Below are positions 54,980-63,511 of a stretch of DNA of 64,000 nucleotides, piece after piece. Under the pieces are notes generated by a model. It saw nothing but the letters and a program-made list of their open reading frames with translations. It did not search any database and was not told the origin of the DNA. The first letter of the stretch is position 1; each line of letters opens with the position of its first letter. Source of the DNA: Ensifer sp. MPMI2T (lineage in GTDB: Bacteria; Pseudomonadota; Alphaproteobacteria; Rhizobiales; Rhizobiaceae). Position numbers and translations under genes: made by a program. The stretch is taken from assembly GCF_004827385.1 (NCBI RefSeq), contig NZ_SRXN01000003.1, positions 283,819 to 347,818 of the forward strand, written 5' to 3'.

Positions 54980-55881
54980 ACGCTGTGCCAGATCGGGATG
55001 CTTTCGCGCCGAACCCGCCAAAGACCCTGAACGTCGTCGATGCCGACAGGCTGGATCGGGATGCGCAGGGGAGAGCTGCGCCCGCCTTCTTCCATTGCGC
55101 CATTGTCGCCCTCAGCGCCATCTTGCAGCGGGAAGCGCTGCGCTTTCTCGGCCAGCGCGGTCGGCTTCTCGCGGCGCTCGCGCGCCCGCTCGTATGGCTG
55201 ATTGTCTTCGCCGCCGGTTTTCGCGCCGCGCTCGGCCTTTCGATCACGCCGCCCTACCAGACCTACATCACCTATGAGATATACATCACTCCCGGCCTCG
55301 TCGGCATGATCCTTCTGTTCAACGGCATGCAGTCGTCGCTGAGCCTTGTCTACGACCGCGAGATGGGCTCGATGCGCCTTTTGCTGACGGCCCCGCTGCC
55401 GCGTTGGTGGCTGCTGACGTGCAAGCTCGTCGCCGGCAGCCTGATCTCGGTGCTGCAGGCCTACGTCTTTCTCGCTGTCGCAGCCGCCTGGGGCGTCCGC
55501 TTCACGCCGGGCGGCTATCTTGCCGCTCTTCCTGCCATCATGCTCGGCGCGCTGATGGTGGGAGCGCTAGGGCTTGTTCTTTCCTCGTTCATCCGGCAGT
55601 TGGAAAACTTCGCTGGCGTGATGAACTTCGTCATCTTCCCCGTCTTCTTTCTCTCGTCCGCCCTTTATCCGCTGTGGAAGATGGCCGAGGCGTCGCCGCA
55701 CCTGCGCGACATCTGCGCCGTCAATCCGTTCACGCATGCGGTCGAACTGATCCGCTTTGCCCTCTATGCCAAACTAGACCCGCTCGGGCTCGCCGTCACC
55801 ATCGCCGCCCTTGCCGTCTTCGGCGCCGCGGCTATTTGGGGCTACGACCCGGCGCGTGGACTGGCGGCGCGGAAGATCTAG
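54976..55881 (+). CDS. PQQ-associated ABC transporter permease (PedC-like)
   Basis: 301 residues, ABC-2 type with about six helices (RPLVWLIVFAAGFRAALGLS; GLVGMILLFNGMQSSLSLVY; RLLLTAPLPRWWLLTCKLVA). Last gene of the rightward operon, followed by a complete RIME-like element. Direction of transport is not shown by sequence, but ABC-2 permeases mostly export. Confidence 0.9.
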   Translation: MNAVPDRDAFAPNPPKTLNVVDADRLDRDAQGRAAPAFFHCAIVALSAILQREALRFLGQRGRLLAALARPLVWLIVFAAGFRAALGLSITPPYQTYITYEIYITPGLVGMILLFNGMQSSLSLVYDREMGSMRLLLTAPLPRWWLLTCKLVAGSLISVLQAYVFLAVAAAWGVRFTPGGYLAALPAIMLGALMVGALGLVLSSFIRQLENFAGVMNFVIFPVFFLSSALYPLWKMAEASPHLRDICAVNPFTHAVELIRFALYAKLDPLGLAVTIAALAVFGAAAIWGYDPARGLAARKI

Positions 55882-55962
55882 ACCACGATTGTTTCGCGTC
55901 GGACTGACCCAATCGCTAATCGCTTTGCCGACATGCAAAATGTAACCGCGCCGCGCACCTGA

Positions 55963-56066
55963 CTGCTGCATGTTTGCTTAAATCGCACTCGATTTAAGCA
56001 AACATGCAGCAATTCAAAGTGCTACAGCGTCCTTTGCGCGTCTGATAAGACGCGCGGCGCTGTAGG
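55963..56066 (+). repeat. Complete RIME-like element
   Basis: Two hairpins: CTGCATGTTTGCTTAAATCG paired with its reverse complement, then GCGCGTCT-gataag-ACGCGC. Lies between the convergent permease and pseudoazurin genes, where it may act as a bidirectional terminator. Confidence 0.85.
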
Positions 56067-56094
56067 CGCGCGGTGCGGCAATTTCCGAATGGCT

Positions 56095-56529
56095 TTAAGG
56101 GGCAAGTGCCGCGAGCGCCGCCTTCATCCGTTCATCGGCCTTCTTGGGCAGGTTCACCGCCTTCACGACTTCGACATTGGCCGGCACGTCGCCCACCTGG
56201 ATCAATGCCACCATGCCCATGGAGAAGTGCGGCGAGCACTTGACGCCGTAAATGCCAGGCGCGGTGACGGTCATCACGTATTCTTCGTTAACCTTGCTCT
56301 TGAACTTGTCCACGCCGTCGGGCAACAAGCCTTTTATCGACTCGACATTGTGGCCCTTGTCCACCGGCACGAAGCGGATCGTGTCGCCGGGCGCGGCTTT
56401 CACGAAGGCCGGCTCGAAGACCATCGCCCCGCTCTCGCCCTTGTTCAACATCTTTACTTCGTGTTCCTCGGCGAAGGCCCCGCCGGCAATGAGCACGATC
56501 GCGGCCATGATACCCATTCTTCTCAGCAT
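56095..56529 (-). CDS. Pseudoazurin
   Basis: Periplasmic type 1 copper protein, electron carrier. 144 residues; signal peptide to GGAFAEE. Copper ligands visible: His in DKGHNVES, then Cys, His, Met in CSPHFSMGM. Usual role: electron donor to nitrite or nitrous-oxide reductases or peroxidase; here its promoter shares a motif with the XoxF cluster, which suggests a link to methanol-type oxidation. Ribosome site GGGAGAG. Confidence 0.93.
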   Translation of the reverse strand: MLRRMGIMAAIVLIAGGAFAEEHEVKMLNKGESGAMVFEPAFVKAAPGDTIRFVPVDKGHNVESIKGLLPDGVDKFKSKVNEEYVMTVTAPGIYGVKCSPHFSMGMVALIQVGDVPANVEVVKAVNLPKKADERMKAALAALAP

Positions 56530-56588
56530 TCATCTCTCCCTGCGGTTTGAAACTGACAAAAGCAAATATCGAAAGGGCAGGACGATAC

Positions 56589-56604
56589 AATGCGACCTTG
56601 GTGC
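56589..56604 (-). promoter_or_regulatory. XoxF-cluster motif upstream of pseudoazurin
   Basis: On the minus strand CACCAAGGTCGCATTG, aligning with ACCTAGGTCGTATT of the divergent cytochrome/ABC operator. 60 bases before the pseudoazurin start and facing it, the same geometry as the other copies. Confidence 0.6.
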
Positions 56605-56745
56605 CGGTTGAAGCGACCGTCCGCATAAGTGTGTTCGATTTCAATAAGTTAAGGGGGAGATGGCGAGTGGAGGCGCGAGCCAGAAAGCCTGAGGTGGGTA
56701 CCGGTGGAGCTCGGGAGGAGCGACGTCAGGAACGGCGGCCGTTCG

Positions 56746-58947
56746 TCATGCGCTGGTAACGAAGGCTTCGAGCACGTCGAGGTTTATGGGCTTGTAGATC
56801 ATCTCGATCTCGGCTGCGGCGCAGGCTTCGCGCAAACTCGGTGATCGATCGGCGGTGATGATCCTCGCCGGGCGCTCGCCGTGGCGTATCTTGAGCGCGG
56901 TCAGGGTCTCGACGCCGGTCAATCCCTCGCCGAGCTGCTGGTCGACCAGATAGAGATCGGGCACGATGCCCATTTCATCGACCAGTTCCAGCGCTTCCTC
57001 GCCGCTTCCCGCTTCGAGGACCGTGATGCCGCGCCGCTCCAGGAGCAGGCTCATCGCGTGCCGCAGTTCCTCGTCGTTCTCGATGAGAAGCGCGATGCGG
57101 TCGCCGCACTCGTTCGACGGGTCGGCATCTGCAGCGTCGGCGCCAGGGTAACTCGCCGAGTTACGTGAGGGTGCCTGCTCCAGCTCGATCGCAAAGCATG
57201 TGCCGCGCCCCGGCGTCGAGCGCAGCGTGAGACGGTGCTTGAGCAGCGTGCAGGCGCGCTCCACTATGGCGAGGCCAAGCCCCAAGCCCTCCGAAGCGGA
57301 AGCGGTGGCATTGAGCCGATGGAACTCACGAAAGATCGCCTGCTGCTCCTCGGCCGGAATGCCGGGACCGGTATCATGCACCTCGATGCGCACGCCGCCG
57401 GATATGCGACGCGGCCCCACGAGCACGCGGCCGGTGCGGGTATAACGGATCGCATTGCCGATGAGGTTTTGCAGGATGCGTCTGAGATAGGCCGGATCGC
57501 TAAAGACCGTCAGCGTGCAGGGCAGGATGGCAAGTTTCAGACCCTTGCGCTCAGCCATCGGCGCGAATTCGTCGGTGAGTTGTGCGATCAGCGGTGCGAG
57601 ACGCACTGGCGAAATCTCGACCACCGCCTCATCCAGCCGCGAGATATCGAGCAGCGCTCCGAGGATCGCCTCGACGCTTGCCAGCGCCTTGTGGGCCTTG
57701 TCGAGTGTGCTGCCCGCGTGATCGTCATGCGTTTCGTCGCGGGCCGAGGCTACGAAGAGCTTTGCGGCGGAAAGCGGCTGCAACAGATCGTGGCTGGCGG
57801 CTGCGACGAAACGGGTGCGCGTGGAATTGGCCCGTTCCGCATCCGCCAACGCGGCGCGCAAGTCTTCCGTGCGGGCCGCCACGCGCGCCTCGAGAGAGGC
57901 GTTTGCGCGCTGCATTGCCTGGATCGCCTGCCGTTCGCGCGTCACGTCGCTGAACGACATCACGAAGCCTCGATCCGGCGTCTCCTCTGCAAACACGACG
58001 AGAATCATTCCCGAAGTGCGACGGATCTCCAGGAACAAGGGGGGCCGCGTTGTCGTTTGGGCTGCCCAGGCGGAGAGCGCCGAAGGAGCGAGGGCGCTGA
58101 CCAGTTCGCTGTCGCGACGGATCCAGCGCTGCAGCGTGTCGAAGCCGATGCCAGTGCGCAGGACTGTCACGGGAATATCGAGCAACAGGCGGAGCCGCCC
58201 GTTCCAGCCGACCAACCGGCCGGCCGCGTCGAAGATGCAGATTCCCTGGTTGATGTGCTCCAGCGTCGCGCGAATCAGCCGGGCCTGATCATCCAGCATC
58301 CTGCCGCGCTCGGTTCGCTCCATGCGAATGATCTCGGTGACATCCGTCTGGAGCACGACCGTACCGCCGTCGGACGTGGGCTGTTCGCTCACCTGGAGCC
58401 AGCGGTCACCGGCAAGCGCCACCTGGAACACGCTGCGCGCGTGATGGCGCTGCATCCTCGTTGCCATCCAGCCGGCCGGCGCCTCGCCCTCCGGCAGGGC
58501 CAGAAAGCGCGACCGGCTGCAGGCTTCGATATAATCGGCAAACGGCAGCCCGGGATGAAGCACGGCTCGCACGTCCTGAAGATCGCAGCAAAATCTCGAG
58601 TTGTACATCACCAGGATTTCGCCGGCATCGAAGAGGGCGAAGCCTTCCTCCACCGCCTCGATGGCATCGGCCAGGTTGCGGCGAGCGCGCTCGGTCGCAT
58701 GGTTGGCCTCGGCCAGCCGCGCATTCGTATCGTTGAGCACCTTCAGCGTCGCTTCGAGGTCGGACGTGCGTTGCCGCACCCGCTCTTCAAGCTGGGCGGC
58801 GCGCTGAAACTGCTCGTAGGCGATCCCGCGTTCGCCAGATGCCTGCTCGACCTGACGCATCAGCACTTCGGCGATGGTCAGAAGCTTCTCGGTGTTGCGC
58901 TCGGGATGGCCGTCGGGATCAATCAGCCAGTCAGAGATGCGGGCCAT
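56746..58947 (-). CDS. Hybrid histidine kinase with two PAS domains (ErcS'/NahK-like)
   Basis: 733 residues, no membrane helix. Coiled coil ~45-95, PAS-like regions ~90-205 and ~225-335, phosphoacceptor VAAASHDLLQPLSAAKLF (His386), ATP site NLIGNAIRYTRTG, DTGPGIPAEEQ, EGLGLGLAIV, receiver domain ~612-733 with LYLVDQQLG (phosphorylated Asp). Layout and the FIST partner match ErcS'-type kinases of ethanol oxidation in Pseudomonas. Its stop overlaps nothing; its start shares one base with the FIST gene stop. Confidence 0.9.
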   Translation of the reverse strand: MARISDWLIDPDGHPERNTEKLLTIAEVLMRQVEQASGERGIAYEQFQRAAQLEERVRQRTSDLEATLKVLNDTNARLAEANHATERARRNLADAIEAVEEGFALFDAGEILVMYNSRFCCDLQDVRAVLHPGLPFADYIEACSRSRFLALPEGEAPAGWMATRMQRHHARSVFQVALAGDRWLQVSEQPTSDGGTVVLQTDVTEIIRMERTERGRMLDDQARLIRATLEHINQGICIFDAAGRLVGWNGRLRLLLDIPVTVLRTGIGFDTLQRWIRRDSELVSALAPSALSAWAAQTTTRPPLFLEIRRTSGMILVVFAEETPDRGFVMSFSDVTRERQAIQAMQRANASLEARVAARTEDLRAALADAERANSTRTRFVAAASHDLLQPLSAAKLFVASARDETHDDHAGSTLDKAHKALASVEAILGALLDISRLDEAVVEISPVRLAPLIAQLTDEFAPMAERKGLKLAILPCTLTVFSDPAYLRRILQNLIGNAIRYTRTGRVLVGPRRISGGVRIEVHDTGPGIPAEEQQAIFREFHRLNATASASEGLGLGLAIVERACTLLKHRLTLRSTPGRGTCFAIELEQAPSRNSASYPGADAADADPSNECGDRIALLIENDEELRHAMSLLLERRGITVLEAGSGEEALELVDEMGIVPDLYLVDQQLGEGLTGVETLTALKIRHGERPARIITADRSPSLREACAAAEIEMIYKPINLDVLEAFVTSA

Positions 58948-60125
58948 TACGGAACCTTTTCGGGTAGCACTGTGCCTGGCGGATAGATGGCGACGCCGGT
59001 CATCGTCTGGTTCACGTGCATCGGGCCGAACTGCTCGCCATAGGTGCAGAAGCCGATAACGCCGTGGCGGCGCAAGAGCTCGGAGACGCGGCCAACGATC
59101 TGCTTTTCCTCGGCCTCCAACCGGCGCAGGATACAGTCGAAGGCAAGGATCGCTGTCGGACGCTCGGGCAAAGAGAGGCGAGTGAGCTCGCGGTTGAGCT
59201 GGCCGACCATGTCACCGGGCTCGGTGATCGTCAGCACCACACCCTCGTCGATCGCCGAGAAGAAAATAAGGTCGCCGTTTTCCATTACCTGACGGATGGC
59301 GCGCACGTGATGCCGCATTCCCATGCGGACCGCGACCGGATGGGCGGCGAACGTAAAGGTGCTGAGCTGTTCGGGATCCATGCCGACGAGGCGCGCGTAT
59401 TCTCGTGCGGCGGGCTCCGCGTTGATCTGGCGGACGATGCGGTGGCGGGGATCGGCCTCGGTGACCACCATGCGTCTTTCGGTCGGCACGAGGTGATCGA
59501 AATTGAAGACCCGGACCGGACACTCCGTGCGCACCAACGCCAGCACGGCCGTGTTCTCTGACAGCCGGTGGCCGTCGAGCACGAAGGTCCGGGTAAAGCG
59601 CGTGCCGTCGCCGGCCGAACCGCCGAGCATCGGCGTTGCTCCCATGCCTGCCGCAAGTGCCGAGGTCAGTTCGTCTTCCTTCTGCGAAAGCCCATCCACC
59701 AGGAGGATGGCGAACTCATGTGCAAGCTCGGGATGGCGCTCAGCCATCGCCGTGCGCGCTCGGACGAGGGCGGCGGCGAGAGCGGGTGGGTCAAGCCGCA
59801 TCAGGTCGGGGATCGTCAGCGTGTCGACTTGGAAGTACGCTGCGGGCAGGGCGATCGCGACGATGGAGTCCTCGTTGTAGCCAGTGTCGGAAATCTCGCC
59901 TGCGGTGGTGCAACCGACGATCGGGATGTCACCGAAGACCCGCGCTGCTTCGCTGGGCAGACGCTCCAGGTCGGCCGCCGGCGAAACGAAAAGCATGATC
60001 AGCGAAAAAGGTCCCGGCCCCAGTTGCCGTGCCAACGTCTCCAAGACGTTCGGATCGCGCGTCGAAACGCTGCCGCGCGGGACGATCGCCTCGCACGCGA
60101 TGCCGCTCCCAGCGAATATCCTCAT
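58947..60125 (-). CDS. FIST-domain sensor protein
   Basis: 392 residues with FIST_N (GDIPIVGCTTAGEISDTGY, FAILLVDGLSQKEDEL) and FIST_C (GVIGFCTYGEQFGPMHVNQT) regions. The FIST family is thought to bind small ligands and pass signals to partner kinases. Stop and kinase start share one base (TAATG), so the two are translated together. Confidence 0.9.
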   Translation of the reverse strand: MRIFAGSGIACEAIVPRGSVSTRDPNVLETLARQLGPGPFSLIMLFVSPAADLERLPSEAARVFGDIPIVGCTTAGEISDTGYNEDSIVAIALPAAYFQVDTLTIPDLMRLDPPALAAALVRARTAMAERHPELAHEFAILLVDGLSQKEDELTSALAAGMGATPMLGGSAGDGTRFTRTFVLDGHRLSENTAVLALVRTECPVRVFNFDHLVPTERRMVVTEADPRHRIVRQINAEPAAREYARLVGMDPEQLSTFTFAAHPVAVRMGMRHHVRAIRQVMENGDLIFFSAIDEGVVLTITEPGDMVGQLNRELTRLSLPERPTAILAFDCILRRLEAEEKQIVGRVSELLRRHGVIGFCTYGEQFGPMHVNQTMTGVAIYPPGTVLPEKVP

Positions 60126-60207
60126 TCCCTCTTCCTCCCGAAACTACAGTAGAACCGTAATCGGTCCGGAATCCAGCGAACTTTCGAGGGCGGCAGACCA
60201 GGGGGCG

Positions 60208-60930
60208 TCATTCCTCCGGCGTCAGTGCCGTGAAACGAGCCTCCTGTGCGAACAATACCGCCTGCATCCGCGTCTGGACGCCGAGTTTGCGCATGATCGC
60301 GGTGACATGCGCCTTCACCGTGGTTTCGGCGATGGAAAGCTCATAGGCGATCTGCTTGTTCATCAGGCCGGCGCAGACGAGCTGCAGGATCTTCGCCTGT
60401 TGGCGCGTCAGCAGCCCCAGCCGGGCAATTGCCTCGTCGGACAAGGAAGGGCTGCCCGGCTCCAACGCCATCTGGGGGGCATAGATTTCGCCCCGAGCGA
60501 TCGCCGCGAAGGCGGCACGAAACTCGTCTCGAACCGCATGCTTCGGCACGAAGCCGTTGATCCCCGCCTTGAGCAAGGCCCGGATGATCTTCAATTCGTC
60601 CAGCGACGAGACAACGACGATCGGGACGCCGGGAACCGCCTGTCTCAGCCGGACGACGCCGTCAAGTCCATTGACGTCCGGCAGATTGAGATCGAGCACC
60701 ACGACATCCGGCGGCGTATCGCCGTCCAGCCGTGCAAGGGCGGCGTCCAGCGTCCCCACGGAATCGATGGACTCGATGCCGACGAGACCGGTCAATGTCA
60801 TCGCTAGGGCATCGCAGAACAAGGGGTGATCGTCAACGATCAGCGCCGATCGCAACTCGACCGGTTTGAGTAGAGGTGGCACCGCCAGGTTCGGACGCGG
60901 TGCATGGAAGGAATTGCGGATGATGATCAT
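60208..60930 (-). CDS. NarL/FixJ-type response regulator
   Basis: 240 residues. Receiver domain with DDHPLFCDAL and phosphorylated Asp in VVVLDLNLPDVNGLDG (~residue 76); LuxR helix-turn-helix LTRQQAKILQLVCAGLMNKQ, IAETTVKAHVTAIMRKLGVQ near the C-terminus. Position beside the kinase, FIST gene and xoxF points to the role played by ErbR/AgmR in Pseudomonas. Candidate reader of the shared promoter motif. Confidence 0.9.
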   Translation of the reverse strand: MIIIRNSFHAPRPNLAVPPLLKPVELRSALIVDDHPLFCDALAMTLTGLVGIESIDSVGTLDAALARLDGDTPPDVVVLDLNLPDVNGLDGVVRLRQAVPGVPIVVVSSLDELKIIRALLKAGINGFVPKHAVRDEFRAAFAAIARGEIYAPQMALEPGSPSLSDEAIARLGLLTRQQAKILQLVCAGLMNKQIAYELSIAETTVKAHVTAIMRKLGVQTRMQAVLFAQEARFTALTPEE

Positions 60931-60973
60931 GTGCGAGCGCTCCGCATTATTCTGCCGCAGTCACGGCGTTCGA

Positions 60974-60998
60974 GGGCCGGGCTGCCAACACCCGGCCC
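60974..60998 (-). terminator. Hairpin after xoxF
   Basis: GGGCCGGG (60974-60981) pairs perfectly with CCCGGCCC (60991-60998), 7 bases past the xoxF stop on the minus strand. No T-run follows. Confidence 0.55.
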
Positions 60999-61005
60999 AT
61001 TGTGC

Positions 61006-62772
61006 CTATTGTGCCAAAGCCAACTGTTTTGGCAAACGGAAGGTCCACACCATTCCACCCTGGTTGAGGTAATTGACCTTCTTGGCGACTTCGCCGCCCC
61101 AGAGCGGAACGGCACCGCCCCAGCCGGAAATGACCGACACATATTGCTCCCCGTCCTGTTCCCAGGTGACGGGCTGACCGACGACCCCCGACCCGGTCTG
61201 GAACGTCCAGAGGACCTCGCCCGTCGCATCGTCGAGAGCCTTGAATTCACCCTCGGGAGTCCCGACAAAGACAAGCCCGCCCGCCGTTGCCATCACCCCG
61301 CCCCAGAGCGGAGCGCTATTCTTGTATTCCCACTTGACCTCGCCGCTGTTGGGATCGATCGCTTTCAGCGAGCCTATATAGTCCTCGAAAAGCGGCTTGA
61401 TGGTGAAGCCTGCACCGAGATAGGCCGCGCCCTTCTTATAGGAGATCGGTTCGTTCCAGATGTCCATGCCCCATTCGTTCGAGGGCACATAGAAGAGCTC
61501 GGTCTTCTGGCTGTAGGCCATCGGCATCCAGTTCTTGCCACCGAGGAACGACGGTACCGCGAAGACCTGCTGTCCCTTGCCGCCGTCGGCCGCCGCGGTA
61601 GGATCGCCGGGACGGTTTTCTTCCACATAGATCGGACGACCGTTCTTATCGATGCCCTTGGCCCAGGTTATGTTCTTGACGAAAGGATAGGCGGCGACGA
61701 ACTTCCCGTCCTCGCGATCGAGAATATAGAAGAAGCCGTTTCGGTCGGCGGTTGCGAACCGCTTCTTGCCATCCCTGGAGATGAAGGGAACGACCTCGTT
61801 GACGCCGTCGAAGTCCCATCCTTCGCGGGGCGTTGTCTGGAAGTGCCACTTGATCTCGCCATTCTCGGGATTGATGCCGAGTCGACTCGCGGCGTAGAGG
61901 TTGTCGCCCTTGTTGCCCTCGACCGGCTTGCCGGCGCCACGCAGGTGGCTGTTCCAGGGGGCGGGGTTGCCGGCGCCGAAGACAAGCGTGTCGGTATCGG
62001 CGTCGTAGGAACCACCGAGCCAGGTGGCACCGCCCCCGGTCTTCCACAGGTCGCCGGGCCAGGTCGCGTTCAACGTCCCGGTCATGGTGCTTTCCTTACC
62101 CTTGTAGGTGCCCATGTGCCCTTCTATGACGGGCCGTGTCCAGACAAGCTCGCCGGTCTTGGCGTCGCGCGCCTGCACCTCGCCGACAACGCCGAACTCG
62201 CCGCCGGAATTGCCGGTGATTACCAGGCCGTTCACGATCAGCGGCGCGGCGGTGTAGCTGTAGCCCTCCTTGTAATTGGCGATCTTCTTGTTCCAGACCA
62301 CATCGCCCGTCTTGCGGTTCAGTGCGACGAGGCGGGCGTCGAGCGTTCCGAAGTAGATATTGTCGCCATAGATCGCGGCACCGCGGTTCACCACGTCGCA
62401 GCAGGGCAGGATGCCTTCCGGCAGGCGGGCATCGAACTGCCAGAGCTCCTTGCCGGTCTTGATATCGATGGCGAAAAGGCGGCTGTAGGAGGCCGTGATA
62501 TACATGATCCCGTCATAGACGATCGGCTGGCTTTCCTGCCCCCGCTGTTTTTCGCCGCCGAGGCTGAATGCCCAGGCGGGCACAAGGTTCTTGACGTTGT
62601 TCTTGTTGAGCGTCTCGAGCGGGGAGAAGCGCTGCAGATCCCTCCCCATGCCGTTCGTCAGTACATCGCCGACCGTATTGGCGTCCTTGGCGAGGTCTTC
62701 CTCCGTCACCTCCGCCTGGGCCAGTCCCGCCAGTGACAGGACCGTCACGGCAGTCAGCATCAATCTGTTCAT
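61006..62772 (-). CDS. xoxF: Lanthanide-type PQQ-dependent alcohol dehydrogenase XoxF
   Basis: 588 residues; signal peptide to LAQA. Periplasmic PQQ propeller dehydrogenase. Adjacent Cys pair [10 protein letters not shown] (residues 124-125) for the vicinal disulfide; metal ligands in GEFGVVGE (Glu192) and GAGNPAPWN (Asn269); [10 protein letters not shown] carries Asp320-x-Asp322. The second Asp is the lanthanide-coordinating residue of XoxF; calcium enzymes have Ala there. Start at 62772 follows AAGGAGAT. Oxidises methanol and probably other short alcohols; electrons go to the XoxG-like cytochrome. Confidence 0.95.
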   Translation of the reverse strand: MNRLMLTAVTVLSLAGLAQAEVTEEDLAKDANTVGDVLTNGMGRDLQRFSPLETLNKNNVKNLVPAWAFSLGGEKQRGQESQPIVYDGIMYITASYSRLFAIDIKTGKELWQFDARLPEGILPCCDVVNRGAAIYGDNIYFGTLDARLVALNRKTGDVVWNKKIANYKEGYSYTAAPLIVNGLVITGNSGGEFGVVGEVQARDAKTGELVWTRPVIEGHMGTYKGKESTMTGTLNATWPGDLWKTGGGATWLGGSYDADTDTLVFGAGNPAPWNSHLRGAGKPVEGNKGDNLYAASRLGINPENGEIKWHFQTTPREGWDFDGVNEVVPFISRDGKKRFATADRNGFFYILDREDGKFVAAYPFVKNITWAKGIDKNGRPIYVEENRPGDPTAAADGGKGQQVFAVPSFLGGKNWMPMAYSQKTELFYVPSNEWGMDIWNEPISYKKGAAYLGAGFTIKPLFEDYIGSLKAIDPNSGEVKWEYKNSAPLWGGVMATAGGLVFVGTPEGEFKALDDATGEVLWTFQTGSGVVGQPVTWEQDGEQYVSVISGWGGAVPLWGGEVAKKVNYLNQGGMVWTFRLPKQLALAQ

Positions 62773-62861
62773 ATTGATCTCCTTCCCTCGCAATGGTCAC
62801 GTGAGGCGCAACCGTCTAGCGGCACTGATCATCCTCCTGCGACAAAGCTGCGGGCTATTGC

Positions 62862-62876
62862 ACCTTGGTCGTAGTG
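62862..62876. promoter_or_regulatory. XoxF-cluster motif upstream of xoxF (copy 1)
   Basis: ACCTTGGTCGTAGTG, matching the ACCWWGGTCGTATT core. 90 bases from the xoxF start. Read on the minus strand it gives ACCAAGGTGCAAT, close to the pseudoazurin copy, so it can face either gene. Confidence 0.6.
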
Positions 62877-62928
62877 TCGGCGGCCTCGCGGCTCCGCGTT
62901 TACCCGCGGCAGGCCCGATGTCGATTGT

Positions 62929-62943
62929 CCCTTGGTCGTATTG
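62929..62943. promoter_or_regulatory. XoxF-cluster motif between xoxF and pqqA (copy 2)
   Basis: CCCTTGGTCGTATTG, second copy 67 bases from the first, 157 bases from xoxF and about 430 from pqqA. Confidence 0.6.
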
Positions 62944-63371
62944 CGGAGATCTGCGCGGTCGTTACCATTTGCTTACGGAAGGGGAGGTTCCGTGACGTTC
63001 GCCAGACCGATCTCAGAAGGCGACCAGCCAAGAGCTCTCATTTACGGCTTCGGGTGAGGAGCGCGTTAAGCGCTGCCAATGACGGTCTGCGATCGGTAAC
63101 TTTCGCCAGGAATATTCCGGAGATACGAGCGGATGCGCGATCGTTCTCACGGCCTCCGTCGGTGCACGCCCTCAGGCGGGGCAGGAAACGATTTGCGAAA
63201 AGTCCTGCGATAGCGCGGTCGCCGGGCCTTGCCGGTGCAGCAAATGGCCGCTCCGGCTCTTCACCCGAGCAGAGCTCTCACCGGCAAAGCTCGTCTCGTG
63301 TTCGACCGGCTGCGAGCGCGCATGTGGATACCGGAGCGAGCACACCAACTGGTCATGGCAGAGGAGAAAAC
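62944..63371. other. Long leader of pqqA, no gene seen
   Basis: About 430 bases between the motif copy and pqqA. No frame with a ribosome site is convincing. It may hold a long pqqA leader or an unrecognised RNA; I could not identify structure by eye. Confidence 0.4.
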
Positions 63372-63467
63372 ATGTCCTGGCATAAACCGAAATTCATCGA
63401 CGTCAGCTGCGCGATGGAAATCACCCGCTACGTTCCCGCGGACGGGGACGAGCCGATCCTTTTTTGA
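63372..63467 (+). CDS. pqqA: PQQ precursor peptide
   Basis: 31 residues, MSWHKPKFIDVSCAMEITRY followed by VPADGDEPILF. The conserved Glu and Tyr (EITRY) are the residues cross-linked by PqqE into PQQ. Ribosome site GAGGAG six bases before the ATG. Supplies the cofactor of XoxF. Confidence 0.96.
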   Translation: MSWHKPKFIDVSCAMEITRYVPADGDEPILF

Positions 63468-63511
63468 CAGGCCGCCCTACGATGGTCGGCTCACAGTACG
63501 GAGGCGCTCCG

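Noticed and set aside
57235..58986. 583-codon frame opposite the hybrid kinase
   Set aside because: Exactly antisense to the kinase, rich in Arg/His/Gln with no domain; a shadow.
62865..63371. Long in-frame extension upstream of pqqA
   Set aside because: PqqA is about 20-40 residues in the family; the upstream frame is Arg/Ser-rich with no ribosome site, while pqqA has its own.
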